The translations under genes were made by a program, and so were the position numbers. From assembly GCA_030651575.1 (NCBI GenBank), contig JAUSFB010000026.1, forward strand, positions 1 to 64,000: a stretch of DNA of 64,000 nucleotides. The letters are read 5' to 3'. Position 1 is the stretch's first letter. Every line of letters begins with the position of its first letter. The stretch comes from Phaeospirillum sp. Its GTDB lineage: Bacteria; Pseudomonadota; Alphaproteobacteria; Rhodospirillales; Magnetospirillaceae. The notes beneath the pieces were generated by a model. The model worked only from the letters and a program-made list of their open reading frames with translations. It had not been told where the DNA came from and did not search any database. Positions 7,434 to 13,726 of this stretch are shown here, piece by piece.

Positions 7434-9022
7434 GCGACAGCCTTGATGACGGCGGGTTTCCAGTTCCACGGCAGCAGATCATCGATGCGCTTGGCGGAAT
7501 GCCCCGGCAGGCGGTCCAGCACGTCGGCCAGCCAGGCGCGCGGATCGATGCCGTTCATCTTGCAGGTCTCGATCAGGGTGTAGAGGGCGGCAGCGCGCCG
7601 GCCGCCCGCATCGGAGCCGGCAAAGGTCCAATTCCTGCGCCCGACGGCGATGCCGCGCAAAGCCCGCTCGGCGGCGTTGTTGGACAAATCGACGCGGCCG
7701 TCCGCCAGGAACAGGGTGAAGGCTGGCCAGCGTTTCAGCAGGTAGTCCATGGCCTTGGCGGTGTCTGACTTGCCCGACAGTCCGGCGCGCTTGTGGTGCA
7801 GCCAAAGGACCAGATCGTCGACCAGCGGCCGCGACCGCTCGGCCCGGGCGGCCAGGCGCTCGTCCGCCGACAGTCCGGCGATGTCGCGCTCGATGGCGAA
7901 CAGGGCGTCGATGCGGGCCACCGCCTCGATGGCGATGGGCGCCTTCTTCAACTGCGCCAGCTCGTAGAATTTCCGGCGCCCATGCGCCCAGCATGCCGCC
8001 TCGACGATGGTGCCCTTCCCGTACAGCCGGTTGAAGCCGGAGAAGGCGTCGGCCTGCATGATCCCGGAAAAGTCGGCGAGCAGGGTTTCTGCATGCTCGC
8101 CGCCGCGATCGGGCGAATAGGCATAGGCCGCGGCCGGCGGCGAAGGCCGCCGCTCTGTCGAATTGGGCGCATGCGCGCCCGGCGGATCATTGCCGCCGAA
8201 GGGGCGGTCGTCGCGCACCATGGTCCACAATCGGCCGGTCTTGGTTTTTCCTTTCGCCAACACCGGCACCGGGGTGTCGTCCACATGGACGCGTGGGCCG
8301 GCACGGGCGTGGTCGGTGATGGCCGCGACCAGCGGCGCCAGCGCCACGCTGACCGCGCCGACCCAGTCGGCCAGGGTGGAGACGTCGATCTCCACCCCTT
8401 CAGCCGCGAAACGCCCGCTCTGGCGGTGCAGCGGCAGGTGCAAGCCAAACTTGTTGAACACCACTTCGGCCAACAGCCCGGCACCGGCGCGGCCGCGCGC
8501 GATCGCGTGGAACGGCGCCGGCGGCTGGGTGATGGTCTGGCAAATGCGGCAGGAGAATTTCTCCCGCACGTGGCAAATCACCCGCCACTGCGCCGGGATG
8601 CGCTCCAGCGTCTCGGTGACGTCCTCGCCCAGCTTGGACAATTCGCCGCCGCAGCAGGGACAGGATTCGGGCGCCGGCTCGACCACGCGGATACGGGGCA
8701 GATGGTCGGGCAGCGGCCGCCGCGCCGGCTTGCGGCGGGACTGGGACGGAGCCGCGTCGGAAACGGCGGCGGCCTCGATGGCGGCGGCGGTCTCCTCCAG
8801 ATCCTCCAGCGCCAGCTCCAATTGCTCGATGCGGGCGCCGCGCTCGGCCGACTGGCCGTAGCGCTCACGTTTGAGCCGGGCGATCTCCAGTTTCAGCCGC
8901 TCGATCTCGATGTCGAGGACGCGCCGGTCGGATTCGGCGGACAGCCTTGCAGCCCGCTCGGCGAGGATCATCGCGTGGGCGGCGGCGAGGTCGGGCGGAA
9001 GGGCTTCGGCGGTATTGGCCAT
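7430..9022 (-). CDS. tnpC: IS66 family transposase TnpC
   Basis: A 530-residue DDE transposase. The N-terminus is a leucine-rich coiled coil (about 30-90). A zinc-binding region follows with CPCCGGEL and CRICQ. The catalytic core includes VDDTPVPVL with the first Asp, QADAFSGFNRLYG with the second, and the C-terminal NNAAERALRG segment with the Glu. All expected IS66 landmarks are present without frameshift, so it should be active. It is the third gene of the element, 44 bases after tnpB. Confidence 0.93.
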   Translation of the reverse strand: MANTAEALPPDLAAAHAMILAERAARLSAESDRRVLDIEIERLKLEIARLKRERYGQSAERGARIEQLELALEDLEETAAAIEAAAVSDAAPSQSRRKPARRPLPDHLPRIRVVEPAPESCPCCGGELSKLGEDVTETLERIPAQWRVICHVREKFSCRICQTITQPPAPFHAIARGRAGAGLLAEVVFNKFGLHLPLHRQSGRFAAEGVEIDVSTLADWVGAVSVALAPLVAAITDHARAGPRVHVDDTPVPVLAKGKTKTGRLWTMVRDDRPFGGNDPPGAHAPNSTERRPSPPAAAYAYSPDRGGEHAETLLADFSGIMQADAFSGFNRLYGKGTIVEAACWAHGRRKFYELAQLKKAPIAIEAVARIDALFAIERDIAGLSADERLAARAERSRPLVDDLVLWLHHKRAGLSGKSDTAKAMDYLLKRWPAFTLFLADGRVDLSNNAAERALRGIAVGRRNWTFAGSDAGGRRAAALYTLIETCKMNGIDPRAWLADVLDRLPGHSAKRIDDLLPWNWKPAVIKAVA

Positions 9023-9066
9023 CCCGAAAGTGAATCAAAATTGCCTTGCCCTGGAAAGCGATTTCC

Positions 9067-9414
9067 TCACCCCGCAGCGCTGGGATGCCAGGTTTTTTGC
9101 GGCATCCGCCAGTCGATCCCCTCCAGCAGATAGCCGAGTTGGGCCGGGGTGACGGTGACCGCCCCATCCGCCGGCGACGGCCACAGGAAGCGGCCCCGCT
9201 CCAGCCGTTTCGAGAACAGGCAGAAGCCCTGGCCGTCGTACCACAGCACCTTGATCAGGTCGCCGCGCCGGCCGCGAAAGACGAACAGATGGCCGGAATG
9301 CGGATCGCGCGAAAGCCGCTCCTGCACCAGTAGCGCCAGGCCGTCGAAGCCCTTGCGCATGTCGGTGTGCCCTGTCGCCAGCCACACCCGCACGCCGCGG
9401 GGGATCGGGATCAT
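9067..9414 (-). CDS. tnpB: IS66 accessory protein TnpB
   Basis: A 115-residue IS66 Orf2 protein. It shows the family signature: DMRKGFDGLALLVQ, SGHLFVFRGRRGDLIKVLWYDGQG and the C-terminal LGYLLEGIDWRMP. It is needed for IS66 transposition, although its biochemical role is not settled. It overlaps the tnpA stop by four bases. Confidence 0.93.
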   Translation of the reverse strand: MIPIPRGVRVWLATGHTDMRKGFDGLALLVQERLSRDPHSGHLFVFRGRRGDLIKVLWYDGQGFCLFSKRLERGRFLWPSPADGAVTVTPAQLGYLLEGIDWRMPQKTWHPSAAG

Positions 9415-9758
9415 TGTCTCGCCGCCGCCCGAATCACCGCCGCCGCCAATTCCGGCACCGTCCCGGCCGGGATGCGAATCTGCGCTCCGTCCGCCAGCCG
9501 AACCTCAATGGCGTCACCGCCGGCTGGCTCGACGACGGGGACGCCTCCCGGTGCGACCATCACCTCGGCAAAGCCGGCCGAACCAACGCGCAATTCCCGG
9601 CGCCAACGATACAGCAGGCTCGCATTGACGTCGGCACGCCGCGCCACCTCGGAAACCACCGCCCCGGGCGCAAACGCCGCATCAACCAACGCCGCCTTCT
9701 CCTCGGTCCGCCAAATGCGTCGCCGCACCGGACCCGTCAGAATGTGAACCTGCCCCAT
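9411..9758 (-). CDS. tnpA: IS66 protein TnpA (helix-turn-helix)
   Basis: A 115-residue first gene of IS66. WRTEEKAALVDAAF and VSEVARRADVNASLLYRWRREL form a transposase-type helix-turn-helix that probably binds the inverted repeats. The C-terminal half (VEVRLADGAQIRIPAG-like) is the usual beta-rich IS66 TnpA end. An upstream in-frame start at 9836 would add 26 residues. I chose 9758 because an AAGGGCGAGG ribosome-binding sequence precedes it. Confidence 0.85.
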   Translation of the reverse strand: MGQVHILTGPVRRRIWRTEEKAALVDAAFAPGAVVSEVARRADVNASLLYRWRRELRVGSAGFAEVMVAPGGVPVVEPAGGDAIEVRLADGAQIRIPAGTVPELAAAVIRAAARQ

Positions 9759-10143
9759 CGCCTCGCCCTTGGCATCGATGCAAACCACGGTGCTTGCACT
9801 GGTGCCAAGGCTGGCAGCGTCAATCGATGCCCGCAAGCCGACAGGCTGCGGCCTTCACCGGACGGATACGGATCGGGCCTACTTTGACAGCCTACCCCAG
9901 GCGGCTGCTGCATGATTTCGCCGCCGATGTCGAGCTCTCTCCGGTCGGGCTACTTCCTCGCTATGAGAGAGCCCGACATCAACGATACCAGACGGCAACC
10001 GGCAGGTGATCCGCTCATAAATCGCCGGAAACTGTCCAAATGAATTCTATTAACCCGCCCGAAAATTCGCAAAGGGCGGCTATCCTAATCTGACGCGGAT
10101 ACTGTCTCAATCGCGTTGAAATGTTCCACAGCGGTGGCTCCCA

Positions 10144-10482
10144 TCAAAAGCTAAGCTCCCCCCTTCCCTTGCATATAGGGCATGTTGATTTTATGGGGTA
10201 TCCTCTGTTCGCAGTATTTGGGTCCATATCAAGCATTCTCGCTGAGGCATTTGGATAAATTGTCTCCACAACACGCCCAGTTCCGCCGCAACGGTAGCAT
10301 TTTCCACCAAATTGCCGATTCAATTTTTCTCGTTGTTTGGCTTCTTGCGTTTCGCTCCATCGTTCGGCAGCCAAGCGCTCCCGTCGATCAGAATCGGTAT
10401 CGATATCCGGATTTCCACAATGGGGACACCTTTCAGCTTTAGTTGAAACCGAGCCCCCACACTCGGAACATTTAATAAGCAT
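10144..10482 (-). CDS. Zinc-ribbon protein, unknown function
   Basis: A 112-residue protein with two zinc-binding modules. The N-terminal ribbon is CSECGGSVSTKAERCPHCG. The C-terminal half has CYRCGGTGRV and CPICKGRGEL, like the zinc-binding repeats of DnaJ. The middle is charged and helical. Base composition is clearly more AT-rich than its surroundings, and neighbours are broken mobile genes, so it is probably a recent import. There is no recognisable enzymatic motif; it may bind nucleic acid or another protein. Confidence 0.65.
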   Translation of the reverse strand: MLIKCSECGGSVSTKAERCPHCGNPDIDTDSDRRERLAAERWSETQEAKQREKLNRQFGGKCYRCGGTGRVVETIYPNASARMLDMDPNTANRGYPIKSTCPICKGRGELSF

Positions 10483-10485
10483 GGC

Positions 10486-10901
10486 TCAGTAACCTCTACT
10501 AATTAATGGTCCGGAACGTGCGGGCGCCGACCACCAGCCCGTTTCATGTCTGGGCCGGGTCTGCGGAAGGTGTCCGCTGGCAGCCCAGGATGACGGCCGA
10601 CCGTCGCTGTCGTCCAATGACGGCAAGACAGAATGCTCGTCGACGCTGGGGAGCCGCCAATTCAGCCAAGCCTCGCAGGCTTCTCGCTGGGTGTCCAGGG
10701 AGTTGAGCTCCATGTCCAGCCCCTCCTCGGTGGACTTACTGGTGTAGACCGCGCAGCGCAGCTTGCGGATCGTTGGGACAGGCTGTGATAGAGGGCATGA
10801 TGGTCGGGCATGTCCTCCGTCTATCACGCCCGGCGGCACTGGCATCGCCGCCCGCCGACAGATGGGCTGTCGCGGCGTCATCGTCCCATACGTTCTCCGC
10901 C
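10486..10901. other. Degenerate interval between zinc-ribbon gene and HTH gene
   Basis: Contains the inverted recombinase N-terminal remnant (10669-10776) and otherwise nothing I can assign. The rest has no convincing coding signal. Confidence 0.5.
10669..10776 (-). pseudogene. Inverted N-terminal fragment of a serine recombinase
   Basis: On the minus strand this reads TIRKLRCAVYTSKSTEEG and onward to TQREACEA, closely matching residues 8-42 of the recombinase at 778-2097, including the catalytic Ser. It stops at the codon that in copy 1 precedes YVASQKAEG. That is exactly where the second recombinase (11571) starts to match copy 1. Inverting roughly 10669-11570 would rejoin the two halves in frame as CEA-YVASQ. 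It is therefore the displaced original N-terminus of the recombinase at 11433-12764. Confidence 0.8.
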
Positions 10902-11300
10902 TTAACGGCCGGCCTGTTCGGCGGCTCCATCGTTGGCATCCCGCTTTGCCACCAGCCGATCGATGAATCCCACCGTCTCCACGAGCCTCTCGCGAACTTC
11001 GCTGAGCTTGGCCGTGGCAACTGCGCTCGGTCGACCGGCCATGACCAGGAACGCCTCCAGGACAGCATCCGAATGGTGCGCCAGCGCGATCAGGTGCTCC
11101 CCGCTGGGGCCGTGGGTGCCGGCGAACCAGTTCTTGACGGTTCGCTCACCGGCGCCGGTCCAGCGCATGGCGATCTTTATCCCCTGATGGCTGGTTCCAA
11201 GCTGCTCCCGCAAGGCGGCGGCGATCATCGTCGCATATTCCGCCGCGCCTTCCTGCTGGACATTGCCCCCAGGAAAAACCTTGCCCTTTTTCGGCAACAT
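10902..11300 (-). CDS. Helix-turn-helix regulator-like protein of the recombinase module
   Basis: A 132-residue protein starting MLPKKGKVFPGGN. Residues ~38-85 (MRWTGAGERTVKNWFAGTHGPSGEHLIALA) form a helix-turn-helix similar to phage-type Cro/XRE or transposase-like domains. The C-terminus is helical (ATAKLSEVRERLVETVGFIDRLV). It is divergent from the chimeric recombinase. If the nearby inversion is undone it would lie upstream of, and in line with, the recombinase. It is probably a repressor of the module; that role is inferred. Confidence 0.7.
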   Translation of the reverse strand: MLPKKGKVFPGGNVQQEGAAEYATMIAAALREQLGTSHQGIKIAMRWTGAGERTVKNWFAGTHGPSGEHLIALAHHSDAVLEAFLVMAGRPSAVATAKLSEVRERLVETVGFIDRLVAKRDANDGAAEQAGR

Positions 11301-11432
11301 GTTTCCGCCGCTCCGCGTCAAGATAAGGTGTTGGAGCGCAGACGATAGGAAGTAAACCGGCGAGATTGGGTGCTGTAACCTGCGGTCGATTTTGATGCCG
11401 GGAGATCGGCCGCCAGACCAAGGATCTGGGAG

Positions 11433-12764
11433 TTGGAAAATTTGGGCCGACACGGTGCCGGGGAACGCGGCGCAACACCCGCGGTCGCGGTACGGGCCGC
11501 GCAGTACGTGCGGATGTCGACCGAGCATCAGCAATACTCGACGGAAAACCAGGAGGACTCCATCCTCCAGTATGTAGCCAGCCAGAAGGCCGAGGGCTGG
11601 GTGCTGGTGCCGACCCATTACGACGATGGTGGTTTTTCCGGCGGCACCCTGGAGCGCCCCGGCCTGAGGCGTCTGCTGAGCGACATCGAGGCCGGGCTGG
11701 TCGATGTGGTGGTTGTCTACAAGATCGACCGCCTGTCGCGCTCGCTGATGGATTTCTCCAAGCTGGTCGAGGTGTTCGACCGCAACGACGTCACCTTCGT
11801 CAGCATCACCCAGTCGTTCAACACCACTACGTCGATGGGGCGGCTGACGCTGAACATCCTGCTGTCCTTCGCCCAGTTCGAGCGCGAGGTGATCGGCGAA
11901 CGCGTCCGCGACAAGGTGGCCGCGTCGCGGCGCAAGGGAATCTGGATGGGCGGGCCGCTGCCCTTCGGCTACCGCTGCGCCGACCGCAAGCTGCTGGTGG
12001 TGGAGGAAGAAGCCGCCATCGTCCGCATGATCTTCGAACGTTTCGTCCGCCTCGGCTCCGCCACCATGCTGGTGCGGGAACTGGTCGCCGAGGGCGTCAC
12101 TCGCCGCGGCAAGAAACTGGACAAGGGCGGCCTCTACAAGATGCTGGCCAATCCGCTCTATATAGGCAAGGCGGTCCATAAGGGCGTGGCCTACGACGGC
12201 GAGCATCAGCCGATTATCGATCAGGCCCTGTGGGACAAGGTCCGTTCCATCACCGAAATCTCCCCCCGCGTCCGCGCCAACCGCACGCGGGTGCAGACGC
12301 CGGCCCTGCTGAAGGGGCTGATTTTCGCCTCCGGCGGCCGCGCCATGACTCCCAGCCACACCCGCAAGAAGGGGCGGCTGTACCGCTATTACGTCACCAC
12401 CAGCATCATCAAGGAAGGCCCCGAGGCGTGTCCGGTTGGCCGCGTCCCCGCCGCCCAGGTCGAGAACGCGGTGATCGACCAGTTGCGCTCGCTGCTGCGC
12501 ACCCCGGAGATGGTGGCACGCACCTGGAAAAGCGTCCGCGCCGAGGCCGAGGCCATGACGGAGAAGGACGTCGCCGCCGCCCTGGGCCAGCTTGATCCCC
12601 TCTGGGACGAACTGTTCCCCGCCGAGCAGACCCGCATCGTCCAGCTTCTGGTCGAGCGCGTCGATCTCTCCACCGACGGCGTCCACATCGCCCTCCGCAC
12701 CGAGGGGTTGGCCCAGCTTGCCAACGAACTGAAGCCGAGCAAGGGCCGGAGGGCCGCGGCATGA
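11433..12764 (+). CDS. Serine recombinase, copy 2, with swapped N-terminus
   Basis: A 443-residue recombinase. From residue 47 on (YVASQKAEGWVLV...) it is almost identical to the recombinase at 778-2097. Residues 20-46 instead read like a different recombinase group: AAQYVRMSTEHQQYSTENQ, with nucleophile S29. The splice falls at position 11571 and keeps the frame and fold, so the protein could still be active. A displaced copy-1-type N-terminus lies inverted at 10669-10776. Start is uncertain: TTG at 11433, preceded by GGGAG, is the best option; TTG 11442 is possible. Confidence 0.85.
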   Translation: MENLGRHGAGERGATPAVAVRAAQYVRMSTEHQQYSTENQEDSILQYVASQKAEGWVLVPTHYDDGGFSGGTLERPGLRRLLSDIEAGLVDVVVVYKIDRLSRSLMDFSKLVEVFDRNDVTFVSITQSFNTTTSMGRLTLNILLSFAQFEREVIGERVRDKVAASRRKGIWMGGPLPFGYRCADRKLLVVEEEAAIVRMIFERFVRLGSATMLVRELVAEGVTRRGKKLDKGGLYKMLANPLYIGKAVHKGVAYDGEHQPIIDQALWDKVRSITEISPRVRANRTRVQTPALLKGLIFASGGRAMTPSHTRKKGRLYRYYVTTSIIKEGPEACPVGRVPAAQVENAVIDQLRSLLRTPEMVARTWKSVRAEAEAMTEKDVAAALGQLDPLWDELFPAEQTRIVQLLVERVDLSTDGVHIALRTEGLAQLANELKPSKGRRAAA

Positions 12765-13107
12765 CCACCGTGTTCGTGCCGATGACCTTCCGCCGCATCG
12801 GCGGTCGCAAGCGCATCGTCCTACCCGATGGCAGCCTGTACAATCCCGAGACACGGGTGCCGGTCGACAGCCCCATCGTCCGCTCGCTGGCACGAGCCTT
12901 CCGCTGGCACCGCCTGCTGGAATCTGGTCGCCATGCCTCGATCAACGAACTGGCCAAGGCCGAGCGCGTCGACCGTGCCTTCGCCAGCCGCGTCCTCCGC
13001 CTTACCCTGCTGGCGCCCGATATAGTCGAGGCCATTCTCGCTGGCCGTCAGCCCGAGAAGCTGACGGTGCGGGCGCTGCTGGAGCCGTTCCCGGCGGAGT
13101 GGGCGGA
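11571..13107 (+). repeat. ~1.5 kb direct repeat, copy 2 (partner 904-2440)
   Basis: Collinear with 904-2440 at a constant offset of 10667 bases, without indels. Its left edge coincides exactly with the N-terminal swap in the recombinase. Confidence 0.85.
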
Positions 13108-13141
13108 GCAGCGGCGGGTGTTTCTGGGCGACGGGTCGTGA
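12761..13141 (+). CDS. Conserved hypothetical protein downstream of recombinase, copy 2
   Basis: A 126-residue second copy of the protein at 2094-2471, with the same ATGA overlap to the recombinase stop. It differs by only a few residues (RWHRLL versus RWRRLL, a changed extreme C-terminus). The ELAKAERVDRAFASRVL segment is a probable helix-turn-helix. Conservation of the pair in both modules supports a joint function with the recombinase. Confidence 0.75.
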   Translation: MTTVFVPMTFRRIGGRKRIVLPDGSLYNPETRVPVDSPIVRSLARAFRWHRLLESGRHASINELAKAERVDRAFASRVLRLTLLAPDIVEAILAGRQPEKLTVRALLEPFPAEWAEQRRVFLGDGS

Positions 13142-13170
13142 CGCCAATGGCGGAGCCATATGAGACCCAC

Positions 13171-13256
13171 TTGAAACGGTTGTCATGCCCGTTTAAAGTA
13201 TAGGAAGTGGGTCCCGTGACCGCTTTGGAGCGGTGAGCGGTTGTCATGCCCGTTTA
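13171..13256 (+). promoter_or_regulatory. Promoter with paired 19 bp repeats before the MerR/MTase/PIN unit
   Basis: TTGAAA (13171-13176), a 17-base spacer and TAAAGT (13194-13199) form a good sigma-70-type promoter. The sequence CGGTTGTCATGCCCGTTTA occurs exactly twice, at 13177-13195 (filling the spacer and touching the -10) and at 13238-13256 (just before the first start codon). Spacing is 61 bases. This is the layout expected of an operator bound by the HTH protein encoded next, which would then repress its own operon; that link is inferred. Confidence 0.7.
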
Positions 13257-13270
13257 GGAGCCGGACCATC

Positions 13271-13726
13271 ATGATCCCTGCGGGCCAGGTTCAGAATTTG
13301 ACTGGGTTGACGGCCAACCAACTGCGGGAATGGTCGCATCGCCGTGGCCTCATTCCGCCAGATATCGAAGCGGGTGGCCCAGGCCGCCCCGCGCTCTATG
13401 GCTGGCAAACCGTCCTGCTGTTGCGCATTGCCGTGGTCCTACGGGAGCACTTCAAGATTGAACTGCAAGCGCATAAAGATTTGCTTCATGCGCTGCACGA
13501 CCTCTTCTCTGGTGTGCCATTCCCCACATTGCGCGGGTGTGTGCTTGCGCTTCGCGCGATGGAGCATGGCGAGCTATTGTCCGAAGGTCTTGTCCGTGTC
13601 GGCGGAGGCGATCCGGATACGTTGCTCCTACGCCTCGACCCGCACCTGGATGTAATCGAAGCCAAATTCGCCCCACAAGATCAGAGCGGGCAGCTTCCTC
13701 TGTTTCGAGCGGTGCGGATCCGATGA
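13271..13726 (+). CDS. MerR-like helix-turn-helix protein, first gene of MTase/PIN unit
   Basis: A 151-residue protein. The N-terminus (IPAGQVQNLTGLTANQLREWSHRRGLIPP) is a MerR-type winged helix, followed by the usual YGWQTVLLLRIAVVLRE strand-helix. The rest is helical with no MerR effector cysteine pattern. It overlaps the methyltransferase start (ATGA at 13723-13726), so it is the first gene of a three-gene operon. Paired 19 bp repeats lie directly upstream. It is probably an autoregulator keeping methyltransferase and nuclease in balance. Start 13271 has AGGAG about ten bases upstream. Confidence 0.8.
   Translation: MIPAGQVQNLTGLTANQLREWSHRRGLIPPDIEAGGPGRPALYGWQTVLLLRIAVVLREHFKIELQAHKDLLHALHDLFSGVPFPTLRGCVLALRAMEHGELLSEGLVRVGGGDPDTLLLRLDPHLDVIEAKFAPQDQSGQLPLFRAVRIR

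Larger units (their letters stand above)
7037..9869 (-). mobile_element. IS66-family insertion sequence, complete
   Basis: 2833 bp bounded by perfect 24 bp inverted repeats at 7037-7060 and 9846-9869 (left end begins GTATCCGTCC). It is flanked by an 8 bp direct duplication GGATCGGG at 7029-7036 and 9870-9877. Eight-base duplications are typical of IS66. It carries tnpA, tnpB and tnpC on the minus strand plus a fourth ORF after tnpC, all overlapping or closely spaced. Ends and genes look intact, so it is probably a recent insertion. Confidence 0.93.

Noticed and set aside
10902-12893. 663-codon open frame on the minus strand across the second recombinase
   Set aside because: Only its last 132 codons (from 11300) look like a protein. 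The rest is the reverse of the recombinase and its partner gene and is Gly/His/Asp-rich, as expected of an antisense frame in high-GC coding DNA.
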